Notes under the pieces: generated by a model
What the model was told of the DNA's origin: nothing
What the model saw: the letters and a program-made list of their open reading frames with translations, nothing else
The model's database searches: none
DNA from: Selenomonas sputigena_A
Lineage (GTDB): Bacteria; Bacillota; Negativicutes; Selenomonadales; Selenomonadaceae
Direction of reading: 5' to 3'
Assembly (NCBI RefSeq): GCF_051603425.1
Contig: NZ_CP194411.1
Location: 868,001 to 932,000 of the forward strand
Length of the DNA: 64,000 nt
Program-made: the position numbers and the translations under genes
Part shown: piece by piece, positions 8,140-16,455 of the stretch
How positions within the stretch are numbered: the stretch's first letter is position 1
Layout of the letters: each line of letters starts with the position of its first letter

Positions 8140-8532
8140 CTATTCTCCTTTGCCGGGAGCCGCATCCTGCGCCATCGCCTCTTCAAGCCACTTTCGAAGC
8201 ACGAGGACGTGGTTTTCCACGGGATTCTTGTTCGCGTAGACGAGCGTCACGGGGCCTTCTTCCAGCCACTCCCGGCACTTTTTCGCGAAAGCGGCGGCGG
8301 CGGGGCTTTTTTGCAGCTCCCCCAGATACGCACGGCCGAAGAGGTCGAACGTCATCTCGCCGCTGTGGTAGAGCTTCCTAAGCTCCGGCGACGGCGTGAC
8401 TTCCTTCGCCCATTCGGCAAGCGCGGCGCGCTCCTTCTTCATGCCCCTCGGCCAGAGTCGGTCGACGAGGATGCGTCTGCCGTCCTCAGCGGCGGCTTCT
8501 TCGTAAACACGCTTCATCTGAACCTCGTACAC
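8140..8532 (-). CDS. DUF488-family protein
   Basis: 130-residue cytoplasmic protein with the hallmark DUF488 features: KRVYE near the N-terminus, RILVDRLWPRG, the helix KERAALAEWAKEV.PS..LRK.YH, and the closing strand GPVTLVYANKN. The family is widespread and uncharacterised; a nucleic-acid or nucleotide role has been suggested from fold. The start is a GTG at 8532 with AAGGA about 9 nt upstream (an internal ATG is six codons later). It stands alone between the WG-repeat terminator and the divergent permease gene. Confidence 0.85.
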   Translation of the reverse strand: MYEVQMKRVYEEAAAEDGRRILVDRLWPRGMKKERAALAEWAKEVTPSPELRKLYHSGEMTFDLFGRAYLGELQKSPAAAAFAKKCREWLEEGPVTLVYANKNPVENHVLVLRKWLEEAMAQDAAPGKGE

Positions 8533-8582
8533 AGCAAAGACTTCCTTTCATATCATACGTTCATACTCTCATACGGAGGGCG

Positions 8583-8616
8583 GCGCAATGTCCGCTTCCC
8601 GGACGTTGGTGCGCGT
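8583..8616. repeat. Short palindromic repeat, copy 1
   Basis: Imperfect hairpin of the form GCGCAATGTCCG / CGGACGTTGGTGCG. Related copies occur at 20009-20040 and 41864-41897. It lies between the divergent DUF488 and permease genes. Confidence 0.55.
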
Positions 8617-8656
8617 CGCTTCTCCTGAAACTTTTGGGCAAAGCCGCCGCCCCTTC

Positions 8657-8685
8657 TTGCCACGGTCGGATGTTTCCGCTAGAAT
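8657..8685 (+). promoter_or_regulatory. Promoter for the purine permease gene
   Basis: TTGCCA at 8657-8662, 17-nt spacer, TAGAAT at 8680-8685. I looked for a purine riboswitch between here and 8744 and saw none. Confidence 0.6.
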
Positions 8686-8743
8686 AAAAGAAAAGTGCGC
8701 GGCTCTGGTGTGCTTTATCAAAAAATAAAAAGGAGCGAATCGG

Positions 8744-10114
8744 ATGGAAAACATGCTGGAAAACCTGTTTCATCTCAGGAAAAACGGCACAACGGTGCAG
8801 ACGGAGATGCTGGCGGGACTGACGACGTTCATGACGATGGCTTATATCCTCGCCGTGAACCCTTTGATCCTCGGCTCGACGGGCATGGACGCGGGAGCCG
8901 TATTTACGGCCACGGCGCTTGCCTCGGGCATTGCAGGCTTCTTGATGGCGGCCTTCGCCAATCTGCCTTTCGCACTTTCCTCGGCGATGGGGCTCAACGC
9001 CTTTTTCGCCTATACGGTCGTCGGACAGATGGGCTATCCCTGGCAGCTTGCCTTGACGGCGGTTCTCTGCGAGGGCCTGATCTTCATCCTGCTGTCCCTG
9101 ACGAATGTGCGCGAAGCGCTTTTCAACGCGATTCCTATGACACTGAAGAGCGCCGTCTCCGTCGGCATCGGGCTTTTCATCACATTCATCGGCCTGCAGA
9201 ACGCGCATGTCGTCGTGGCGGGCCCGAAGCTCGTCGCGATGTTCTCCTTCTCTAAGGCCATCGCCGATGGAACCTTTCATTCGGAGGGCGTCGCCGTTCT
9301 TCTGGCGCTTTTTGGCATCCTCCTGACAGCCGTTCTCGTCATGCAGCGCGTCAAGGGGCACATCCTCATCGGCATTTTCGTCGTCTGGGGGCTGGGCATC
9401 GTGCTCGAGCTTCTCGGCGTCTACATTCCCGCGCCGGAGCAGGGCTATTTCAGCCTGCTGCCGAACGGCATTGTCGCCATGCCGGTATCGCTCGCGCCGA
9501 CCCTCATGCAGTTCGATTTCCAGGCAGTCCTCTCGCTTGACTTCTTCGTCGTGATGTTCGCCTTCCTCTTCGTCGATCTTTTCGATACGCTCGGCACACT
9601 GATCGGCTGCGCCTCGCGCGCCGACATGCTCGATGAAAAAGGCCGCCTGCCCCGCGTCAAGGGAGCGCTTCTCGCCGATGCCTGCGGCACGACGATCGGC
9701 GCCTGCCTCGGCACCTCGACGATTTCCACCTACGTCGAATCCTCCGCCGGCATCGTCGAGGGCGGCCGCACGGGGCTGACCGCTGTGACGGCGGCGCTGC
9801 TCTTCTTCGTCGCGCTCTTCTTCTCGCCGCTCTTTCTCGCCGTGCCCGGCTTTGCGACTGCGCCGGCGCTCGTCATCGTCGGCTTCCTCATGATGCAGCA
9901 GGTCTCCCGCATCCCCTGGGACAAGCTTATCGAAGCCATTCCGGCCTTCGTCTGCATCGCCGTCATGCCCTTCGTCTACTCCATCGCCGACGGCATCGCT
10001 TTCGGCATCATCTCCTACACGTTCCTGCACGTCGCGGCCGGACGCTTCCGTCAGCTTACATGGCTCATGTACGCGCTGACGCTCCTCTTCATCCTTAAAT
10101 ACGCCTGGCTCTGA
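8744..10114 (+). CDS. NCS2-family purine permease (adenine/guanine/hypoxanthine type)
   Basis: 456-residue inner-membrane transporter with about 12-14 hydrophobic segments. The AzgA/PbuG signature is clear: TEMLAGLTTFMTMAYILAVNP at residues 20-40, SSAMGLNAFFAYTV near residue 85, and LFVDLFDTLGTLIG followed by GTSTISTYVESSAGI. Such proteins import purine bases by proton symport. Of the family, the AzgA-like branch (adenine/guanine/hypoxanthine) fits better than uracil or xanthine permeases. GGAG lies upstream of the ATG. The gene has its own promoter and shares a bidirectional terminator with convergent ilvA. Confidence 0.92.
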   Translation: MENMLENLFHLRKNGTTVQTEMLAGLTTFMTMAYILAVNPLILGSTGMDAGAVFTATALASGIAGFLMAAFANLPFALSSAMGLNAFFAYTVVGQMGYPWQLALTAVLCEGLIFILLSLTNVREALFNAIPMTLKSAVSVGIGLFITFIGLQNAHVVVAGPKLVAMFSFSKAIADGTFHSEGVAVLLALFGILLTAVLVMQRVKGHILIGIFVVWGLGIVLELLGVYIPAPEQGYFSLLPNGIVAMPVSLAPTLMQFDFQAVLSLDFFVVMFAFLFVDLFDTLGTLIGCASRADMLDEKGRLPRVKGALLADACGTTIGACLGTSTISTYVESSAGIVEGGRTGLTAVTAALLFFVALFFSPLFLAVPGFATAPALVIVGFLMMQQVSRIPWDKLIEAIPAFVCIAVMPFVYSIADGIAFGIISYTFLHVAAGRFRQLTWLMYALTLLFILKYAWL

Positions 10115-10129
10115 GCCGCCGCAAGCGAT

Positions 10130-10177
10130 AAAGAAGAACAGCCCGGGATCTTCCGTCTCCGGGCTGTTCTTCTTTTT
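10130..10177. terminator. Bidirectional terminator between the permease gene and ilvA
   Basis: Inverted repeat AAAGAAGAACAGCCCGG / CCGGGCTGTTCTTCTTT around a 12-nt loop, with T runs on both strands. Confidence 0.88.
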
Positions 10178-10197
10178 CAGAGGCAGCCGGCAGCCGT

Positions 10198-11445
10198 TCA
10201 ATAAATTTTCGTCACCGGCAGGCCTTCCTTGGCAAGAGCTGCGACGAGGCGGGCGATATGCTCCTGATTGTGCGTCTCGACCGTGACCTCGAGCTGCACC
10301 TGCTGGAAGCTGTCCGTGACGCTGGCCTGATTGTGCACGAGCTTGATCACGTTCGCGTTTTCCCTCGCGACGATTTCAGCGACCTTGAGCAGCTGTCCGG
10401 GCTTGTCCGGCAGCTGCACGGCGAAACAGAAGATCCGGCCGCGCGCAATCAGGGACTTGCTGATGAGCGCAGAAATCGTCGATATGTCGATATTGCCGCC
10501 CGAGAGGATTGCAACGACCTTCCTGCCCTTGAAGGGCAGGCGCGCAAGCGCCGCAAGCGAGAGAACGCCGGCGCCCTCCGCGATGAGCTTGTGCTTCTCG
10601 ATGAGGAAGAGCAGCGCACTCATGATCTCCATCTCGGACACGGTGATGATGTCGTCGAGATACTTGCGGCAGAACGCATAGGTAAGATCCCCCGGCGTCT
10701 TGACGGCACAGCCGTCCGCGACCGTCTCGATCTGCGCGAGCGTCGTGACCCGGCCGGCGGCGAAGGAGGCCGCCATGCAGGCCGCGCCCTGCGGCTCGAC
10801 GCCGATGACCTTGACCTCGGGGCGCACGGACTTCGCTGCGAAAGCAACGCCCGAGGCGAAGCCACCGCCGCCGATGGGCACGAGGATGGCGTCGACATCC
10901 TTGAGCTCATCAATGATTTCCAGCGCCGTCGTCCCCTGTCCCAGAAGCACATCGCGGTCGTTGAACGGATGAACATAGACATAGCCCTTCTCCGCCTGCA
11001 GCTCGCGCGAACGCTGGTAAGCGTCATCGAACGTATCGCCTGCCAGCACGACCTCGGCGCCATAAGAGCGCGTCGCCTCGACCTTCAGCAGCGGCGTCGT
11101 CGCAGGCATGCAGATGACGGCCTTGACCCCGAGCCGTTCGGCCGCAAGCGCGACGCCCTGCGCATGGTTGCCCGCCGAGGAAGTGATGACGCCCTTGGCG
11201 CGTTCCTCCTCCGTCATATGCGCGATTTTGTTGTACGCGCCCCGCAGCTTAAAGGAGCCTGTATTCTGAAGGTTTTCCGGCTTCAGATAGACGTCGTTTT
11301 CGCCCAGCGCGGAAAAAAACGGGCTCGGCAGGAGCCTGGTCTTCTTCGCCACGCCGTCCAGCGCGCGCGCCGCCTCATAGAGACCCGCAATGGTCGTTCC
11401 CGCCATGATCGAGGCGACATCGGCCGCCGGTTCATTCTTCTTCAT
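10198..11445 (-). CDS. ilvA: Threonine ammonia-lyase (threonine deaminase)
   Basis: 415-residue PLP enzyme converting L-threonine to 2-oxobutyrate and ammonia, the entry step of isoleucine synthesis. The PLP lysine is in NTGSFKLRGAYNK near residue 68, the phosphate loop is PIGGGGFASG and the terminal SGGNIDIS motif is near residue 323. One C-terminal ACT domain (FAVQLPDKPGQLLKVAEIVARENANVI) makes this the shorter one-ACT form, seen in both anabolic and catabolic-like enzymes, so isoleucine control is likely but not certain. The ATG has GGAGAG at a long spacing (about 11 nt). It stands alone. Confidence 0.92.
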   Translation of the reverse strand: MKKNEPAADVASIMAGTTIAGLYEAARALDGVAKKTRLLPSPFFSALGENDVYLKPENLQNTGSFKLRGAYNKIAHMTEEERAKGVITSSAGNHAQGVALAAERLGVKAVICMPATTPLLKVEATRSYGAEVVLAGDTFDDAYQRSRELQAEKGYVYVHPFNDRDVLLGQGTTALEIIDELKDVDAILVPIGGGGFASGVAFAAKSVRPEVKVIGVEPQGAACMAASFAAGRVTTLAQIETVADGCAVKTPGDLTYAFCRKYLDDIITVSEMEIMSALLFLIEKHKLIAEGAGVLSLAALARLPFKGRKVVAILSGGNIDISTISALISKSLIARGRIFCFAVQLPDKPGQLLKVAEIVARENANVIKLVHNQASVTDSFQQVQLEVTVETHNQEHIARLVAALAKEGLPVTKIY

Positions 11446-11511
11446 AATTCCACTTTCTCTCCTCTTCGTCCGCCTCGTTTTCCCTCAGCGGCCTTTGCCA
11501 ATATACGTTAT

Positions 11512-11539
11512 ATTCTAGCATGAAAGAGCCTGCGGGCAA
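11512..11539 (-). promoter_or_regulatory. Promoter for ilvA
   Basis: Minus strand: TTGCCC at 11539-11534, 16-nt spacer, TAGAAT at 11517-11512, with an extended -10 TG just upstream. Confidence 0.5.
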
Positions 11540-11733
11540 AGAAAAAAATCCCCCTTTTTGACGATGCAGCGAAGAGGAACACCCTGCGTCAAGACGGCTG
11601 AATCGAATGTATCGGGGTTTCTTATATTCCTGCAAAAATTTCCATAAAATTTCTAAAAATCAAGAGGATTTTTTTTCTTGTTCACGAACTATAAAGGTAG
11701 AAAGTATACGATCATGGCAGAAGGAGGTGCCAA

Positions 11734-12171
11734 ATGCAGGATAAGATGCGAATTCTCGTGCCAGTGGACGGATCCGAGCACTCCGGAAAAGCTGTGGAAA
11801 TGGCGGTTCGCCTGGCAGGCTCCATCGGGGCGCACATCGACCTCCTCTATGTTTCCTACTTCGAGCGGGAAACGGACGGCGACCCGGACAACCCATCGTG
11901 GCTGCCGTTGAGCGTAATGGAGACCGGAACCCATTCCGCTGAGGAGATCTTGTCCCATGCGAAGGAGAATGTGCCCGACGGCATTGACGTCGAAAGCCAT
12001 ATCGTAGTCGGCGTGCCCTCCCGCAAGATTGTGGAGTTCGCCGAAGCGAACGGTCATGAGCTTATCGTCATGGGCGGGCGGGGGCTCTCCCCTGTCACAG
12101 GCTTCCTGCTGGGCAGTGTGAGCCAGGAAGTCATGGAGGAAGCGAAATGCGCTGTCCTTATCGTCAAGTAG
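11734..12171 (+). CDS. Universal stress protein (UspA family)
   Basis: 145-residue cytoplasmic protein with the single Usp fold: ILVPVDGSEHSGKAVEMA at the N-terminus and the ATP-binding loop MGGRGLSPVTGFLLGSVSQEV (G-2x-G-9x-G-S) at residues 113-132. It is therefore probably a nucleotide-binding type. AAGGAGG precedes the ATG. A second usp gene follows 67 nt downstream; the two share about a third of residues and are probably one transcript induced under stress. Confidence 0.92.
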   Translation: MQDKMRILVPVDGSEHSGKAVEMAVRLAGSIGAHIDLLYVSYFERETDGDPDNPSWLPLSVMETGTHSAEEILSHAKENVPDGIDVESHIVVGVPSRKIVEFAEANGHELIVMGGRGLSPVTGFLLGSVSQEVMEEAKCAVLIVK

Positions 12172-12238
12172 GCCGGGCAGAAATACGTGCAGGATCCTGC
12201 CCCGGTGAAATGGCTTCCAAGAAAAGGAGGGTTATATC

Positions 12239-12655
12239 ATGTTAAAAAACATTCTTGTCCCCATAGACGGGTCGGAAGGCTCGGATCGCGCCGTTGCCGA
12301 AGCGATCAAGCTGGCGGAAGTCTGCGATGCGAAGCTGAACTTCCTCTACATCGCGAACATCAACCAGCTCGCCATCAATGCCTGCCTGTCGGATGTCGTG
12401 CTCGAGGCCGTCACGAAGGCCGGCAACGTCATTCTTGACCGCGCCATGCAGATGGTGCCGTCGGGCATCAAAAAAGAAGCGTTCTCGGAGACCGGCTCCC
12501 CCGCCGTCGCCATCCTCGACTTCGCGGAGCACAGCGGCACGGACATCATCGTCATGGGCAGCCGCGGCCTCGGCGTCGTGAAGGGCGTCCTCCTCGGCAG
12601 CGTCAGCCAGTACATCGTCGAGCAGGCGAAGTGCCCGGTTCTCGTCGTAAAGTGA
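12239..12655 (+). CDS. Universal stress protein (UspA family)
   Basis: 138-residue Usp-fold protein: NILVPIDGSEGSDRAVAEAI at the start and MGSRGLGVVKGVLLGSVSQYI as the ATP-binding loop at residues 107-127, ending in CPVLVVK. AAAAGGAGG precedes the ATG. It is the second gene of a two-usp cluster. After it come about 400 bases without a gene that hold a long hairpin terminator and the promoter of the next gene. Confidence 0.92.
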   Translation: MLKNILVPIDGSEGSDRAVAEAIKLAEVCDAKLNFLYIANINQLAINACLSDVVLEAVTKAGNVILDRAMQMVPSGIKKEAFSETGSPAVAILDFAEHSGTDIIVMGSRGLGVVKGVLLGSVSQYIVEQAKCPVLVVK

Positions 12656-12794
12656 CCCTTGCAGAGCAGCGCCCGGCAAGGCACAGCGCCTCTTGCAGAG
12701 CGCAATGAAGCCGGCAAGCCGATAAAGCCGCGCGGACGCACGAAAGAAATTTGACGGTTCAGCGCCCGGCATAAACATGGAACCCCACGAAACA

Positions 12795-12875
12795 AAAGCC
12801 CACCTGTTTCCCTGCATACCGGCCAGACCGTCCTGAAAGGAGCTTTGGCCGGAAGGAAACAGGCGGGCTTTTTGA
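12795..12875 (+). terminator. Long composite hairpin terminator (family copy 1)
   Basis: Outer stem AAAGCCCACCTGTTTCC / GGAAACAGGCGGGCTTT (one mismatch) enclosing an inner hairpin CCGGCCA / TGGCCGG, followed by TTTTTG. The same layout recurs at 14158-14230 and 63360-63445. Confidence 0.75.
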
Positions 12876-12983
12876 CACTTGCGCAAAACGGGAGTCTGCA
12901 GACGTCGCAGTATGGCATTTTCCAACACCACGGGACAATCAACCCATAGAATAAAGGATTTTCCTCTTTGCAAGAAATTCTCT

Positions 12984-13012
12984 TTGAAAATTATCGCAAT
13001 TTCCCTTATAAT
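12984..13012 (+). promoter_or_regulatory. Promoter for the PAS/GGDEF-like gene
   Basis: TTGAAA at 12984-12989, 17-nt spacer, TATAAT at 13007-13012; start codon at 13065. Confidence 0.75.
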
Positions 13013-13064
13013 GGGACAAAGAACCAGGTGCAATGCGAGAATCGGAAAGATAGGAGTTTTTGCC

Positions 13065-14081
13065 ATGAAGAGTACAGACATGAGGAGAATCGCCATCTCG
13101 AAAACTGCAGGGAAACGTCCGCCGGCAGCAGAGACCCTGCCCCCTGTTGAAAACGGCGAGATTCACCAGCGTGCCGAAGAGCGCGGCAAAATATGCCGCG
13201 ACACCCTCCTTCAGCTCTTCCTCGAAAAATCAAATATGATCGCCTATGAGTACGACGTCGTCAAAGACGAAACTTCTTACCTGCGCGCCACGCCGGGCGA
13301 AGGTCTTTTGGAGACGCATCAGAAAGACTTCTATGACCGTTTTGCGAACAGCATCCTTGCCGATACGGAAGAGCGCGACGACGTGCTCGCCCGTCTCAAG
13401 GACGCCTGCAAGAGAATGCGCGACGACATCGTCGAATACCGCATCCAGACAGAAAAGCACGGCATCCTCTGGCGGCGCACTTCCTACCGCAGCCTTGCAA
13501 CCAAGAACGGCGATATCTATGCCGTCGTCGGCCTCATGGAAGATATCACGGACGAAGAGCGGCTGATGGAACATCAGGAAGCCCGCCTCAAGCGCGACCC
13601 GCAGACGCGCCTTTTCAACCGCGACGGGCTCGAGCTTCTCGTCAACCGCCAGCTCATAGGGCTTTCCCGCGGCGAAAAGGGCGTGCTCTTCATCGTCGGC
13701 ATCGACCATGCCGCCCAGCTCATGGAAAACCTCGGGCCGACCGCTTACAATGGCTATATCGGGGCGCTCTCCGATTCCGTGCGCGCCGACTTCCGCGGCG
13801 TAGACGTCTTCGGCCGCATCAACGAACAGGAAGTCGCCGTCTTCATCTCCGGACGCATCTCCATCGATATCATCGAAAAGCGTGCCCAGCGCATCCTCGA
13901 CCTCTTCCTTCGCGTGCAGCCGCAGGACTTCCGCAACATCACCTTCAGCATGGGCATCTCCGTCACAGGCTCGCCCGACATGCGTTTCTCCCGCCTGTGT
14001 CAGGAAGCCGAGGAAGCCATGCTCTCCGCCCGAAAGTTCGGCCCGAATCGCTGCCGCATGTACGATGAAATCAAGCCATGA
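13065..14081 (+). CDS. PAS-like sensor with degenerate GGDEF domain
   Basis: 338 residues, no membrane segment. Residues 40-170 look like a PAS/PAC sensor module (MIAYEYDVVKDETSYL ... WRRTSYRSLATKNGDIYAVVGLMEDITDEERL) and residues 175-335 like a GGDEF domain (DPQTRLFNRDGLELLV ... ITFSMGISV). The catalytic GGDEF signature is replaced by RINEQEVAVF (residues 251-260), so the protein is probably not an active diguanylate cyclase and may instead sense or scaffold. The ATG at 13065 has AGGAG 8 nt upstream and a strong promoter before it. It is transcribed alone, ending at the long hairpin at 14158-14230. Confidence 0.8.
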   Translation: MKSTDMRRIAISKTAGKRPPAAETLPPVENGEIHQRAEERGKICRDTLLQLFLEKSNMIAYEYDVVKDETSYLRATPGEGLLETHQKDFYDRFANSILADTEERDDVLARLKDACKRMRDDIVEYRIQTEKHGILWRRTSYRSLATKNGDIYAVVGLMEDITDEERLMEHQEARLKRDPQTRLFNRDGLELLVNRQLIGLSRGEKGVLFIVGIDHAAQLMENLGPTAYNGYIGALSDSVRADFRGVDVFGRINEQEVAVFISGRISIDIIEKRAQRILDLFLRVQPQDFRNITFSMGISVTGSPDMRFSRLCQEAEEAMLSARKFGPNRCRMYDEIKP

Positions 14082-14157
14082 CAAGATAAAGAGAAGCGCC
14101 GCAGCACGGAAGTTTCCTCTCCCTGCTGCGGCGCCATGCGATATGGAATCCCGCAAA

Positions 14158-14230
14158 ACAAAGCCCTCCCATTCCCTCCAGCCATGATTCGCCCATGCGA
14201 AATCCGGCAGTGGGAACGGGAGGGCTTCTT
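14158..14230 (+). terminator. Long hairpin terminator (family copy 2)
   Basis: Outer stem AAGCCCTCCCATTCCC / GGGAACGGGAGGGCTT with one A-C mismatch, followed by CTTGAC. Same outline as the elements at 12795 and 63360. Confidence 0.65.
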
Positions 14231-14265
14231 GACGCTCCTATGTCACCATTCGCGCTAAAGCAGCT

Positions 14266-15297
14266 TCACAGGAATCCGTGCTCCTTACCCAAGGCACGGA
14301 TTCTTTCTGCTGGGGCTTTTGTAAGACGCATGATCGTATCAAGAGGCGTCTTCTCCGCAAGCATGGAGAGCACGATTTCCGTGCGTATATTTTCCTCTCC
14401 CTTTGCCATACCCTGCGCCATACCCTGTGCCATGCCCTGTTCCATGCCTTTTGCCCAAGCACGTTCATAAATGCCTTCACTCAGATTGCACATGCTTTTC
14501 ATCTCCTCTTCCATATCCGATGTAATATCCAAGTCGAATTCATCTGCAAGAATCCGTTTCTTCTCTTCAGCCGACTTTTGCGAATCACGGAACAATAAAT
14601 AGAGAAAACGTATAAAGGCATCCCTTTCCGCTGTGTCCCCCAAGTAAACGATGACGATGCTCATCAAGTCATAGTCGCGCTTCTCTTCCTTGTATCGATG
14701 CAGCAGATGTTTTTCAGCAATATCGTAGCGGTTAATGGAGCTCTTGCCTGTCGGCGAATCCATGCAAAGCCAAATGGTGTAAACCTTTTTGATATTATCG
14801 TAATCGATGCCCGTGAACTCCGTTTCCTTTTGGGAGGAAATGAGCCGACTGGCATAGTATACGGCTCGGCGCAGAAGCGCATAACCGAGGCGATGACGCG
14901 CCTGTGTTTTCTGCGCCTCAAGGTTAATGATCAAGGTTATAAGCTCACCTGTTTTTGGCGCCTTTGCCTGGAACAGGATATCAAAATGAACCCAGCCTTC
15001 CGTTGCACTGGCATTTTCCGTATTGTTCCCACGAAGTTCCTTAGGGGAACGCGGTGCATTTCTCACAGCATTGGTTTTATCCGCATGTACGGGGATCTCG
15101 CCGATTTGCAGCTCACCTTCGATATACTTATCGGCAATATCCGCCAAACTCGCTTCGGCAAACTCCGGCACAGTACGTTTGAGAATACGCGCCATAACCT
15201 TTTTCTTTGCGAGCAGACGCTTTGCCATTTGATCGTAGGCAGGATTCGCATAGCCTAGGAGCACATCTTCCGCTGTGTATTCTTTTCCTTCTCGCAT
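14266..15297 (-). CDS. Rpn-family recombination-promoting nuclease / PD-(D/E)XK putative transposase
   Basis: 343 residues. The N-terminal region carries a PD-(D/E)XK nuclease core (VHFDILFQAKAP ... LITLIINLEAQKT, with Asp and the E-x-Q pair), then HRLGYALLRRAVYYASRLIS, typical of the transposase-like PDDEXK_2/Rpn group. The C-terminal third has the Gly-Met repeat GMEQGMAQGMAQGMAKGEE and a small helical tail. Rpn proteins are DNA endonucleases linked to recombination and sometimes to phage defence. The ATG at 15297 has AAGGAGG upstream. This copy looks intact, whereas three other loci in the window (21202, 41604 and 42880) are remnants of related genes. Confidence 0.85.
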   Translation of the reverse strand: MREGKEYTAEDVLLGYANPAYDQMAKRLLAKKKVMARILKRTVPEFAEASLADIADKYIEGELQIGEIPVHADKTNAVRNAPRSPKELRGNNTENASATEGWVHFDILFQAKAPKTGELITLIINLEAQKTQARHRLGYALLRRAVYYASRLISSQKETEFTGIDYDNIKKVYTIWLCMDSPTGKSSINRYDIAEKHLLHRYKEEKRDYDLMSIVIVYLGDTAERDAFIRFLYLLFRDSQKSAEEKKRILADEFDLDITSDMEEEMKSMCNLSEGIYERAWAKGMEQGMAQGMAQGMAKGEENIRTEIVLSMLAEKTPLDTIMRLTKAPAERIRALGKEHGFL

Positions 15298-15350
15298 AGC
15301 CGCCTCCTTTGCTTCTATTATATCATCAGCCGCAGCGGTTTTGCAAAGAA

Positions 15351-16100
15351 TCAGCCCTTCATCGTGACGCTCCATATCGTGTAGAGAGACGTGGCATACA
15401 GGATGAAGAAGATCAGGCGGCGCAGAAGGGATGTGGGAATGAAGCGGGCGAGAACATGTCCCAGGGCGAGGCCGATTGCCAGGGCGGGCAGAAGATAGCC
15501 GACCTCGGCAAAGGCAGGCGACAGAGAATGCCCGCCGATGAGGTAGCATGCAAGCGACGTAATATTGCAGCAGAGGAAAAAAACGAAGCAAGTCGCGCGG
15601 AAGGATTCGGCACTCATCTTCGTATAGGCAAGATAGATGAGAAACGGCGGCCCCGCCATGCCCGACGTGATCGAGGAAAAGCCCGAACAGATGCCCGTGA
15701 TGACCGTATTCCGGCGGCACTCGGGAATATGGCGGTGCGAAACCTGCATGAAGAGCAGCGAGATAAAAACGACCGTGCTGATCCAAACCTTGAGCGTCGC
15801 GTTCGATACATAGTCAAAAGCCAGAAACCCGAGCGGCTGTCCGAGGATGACGCCGACATAGAGCCAGCCGATCAGCGGAAGGTTTGCCTTCTTCCGCATC
15901 AGGAAGCCCTGCACGCTGTTGCCCGCACAGGCCAGAAGCAGCATGATGGGAACGACGAGCTTCGGCTCGTAGAAAAACATCAGAAGCGGCGCGGCAACGA
16001 TGACGAGGCCGAACCCCGTGATCGACTGCAAAAAAGCAGCGAGAAAAATCGCGAGCGCAGGTCCGGCATGGACGAGCGCGTTTGTCAGAAAGCTTTCCAT
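15351..16100 (-). CDS. TauE/SafE-family sulfite/anion exporter
   Basis: 249-residue membrane protein with about eight hydrophobic segments in two related halves, the TauE/SafE (DUF81) layout: LQSITGFGLVIVAAPLLMFF near residue 25 and FSSITSGMAGPPFLIYLA near residue 145. Members export sulfite, sulfoacetate or related small anions, but the substrate here cannot be told. The ATG at 16100 has GGAGG 7 nt upstream. It has no evident operon partner. Confidence 0.88.
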   Translation of the reverse strand: MESFLTNALVHAGPALAIFLAAFLQSITGFGLVIVAAPLLMFFYEPKLVVPIMLLLACAGNSVQGFLMRKKANLPLIGWLYVGVILGQPLGFLAFDYVSNATLKVWISTVVFISLLFMQVSHRHIPECRRNTVITGICSGFSSITSGMAGPPFLIYLAYTKMSAESFRATCFVFFLCCNITSLACYLIGGHSLSPAFAEVGYLLPALAIGLALGHVLARFIPTSLLRRLIFFILYATSLYTIWSVTMKG

Positions 16101-16420
16101 GCAAGAGCCTCCTCCTGATTTGACGTGCGGCAGCGAGACGACGAATCTTTCTCCCTCCATTATGCGTCAAGCCGGAAAAAAGCGCAACAAAAAAGCATCT
16201 GTGAAAAAAGAACGACACCTTATGAAAAATCGCTCTCCACGCAAAAACAAGCCTTTCCCGATCGCCCTGCCCCTGGACGGCAAAGCGGAAAACCGTCCTG
16301 AAAATCGCACATTCATGCCAATCGCTTAGGCAGACAAACCCGGCCATATTCTTTTTTTGCTAAGACCTGCAATTTATCCGAGAAAAATATTTTTCTTTAC
16401 GCTTTTTCAGAAAAATATGC
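16101..16420. other. Intergenic stretch without a recognised gene
   Basis: About 320 bases between the exporter gene start and the ncRNA promoter. It becomes A/T-rich toward the right end. Short open frames here have no ribosome site or protein-like composition. Nothing further is seen. Confidence 0.5.
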
Positions 16421-16449
16421 TTGCAGAAGACGATGGGATGTGGTATTCT
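16421..16449 (+). promoter_or_regulatory. Promoter of the structured RNA
   Basis: TTGCAG at 16421-16426, exactly 17-nt spacer, TATTCT at 16444-16449. Predicted start near 16456. Confidence 0.65.
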
Positions 16450-16455
16450 AAATAT

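Noticed and set aside
8540..8743. Purine riboswitch upstream of the purine permease
   Set aside because: The conserved three-way junction core and its invariant loop bases are not present.
14278..14598. Plus-strand open frame opposite the Rpn gene tail
   Set aside because: It is the antisense of the Gly-Met repeat coding region and has no start signal.
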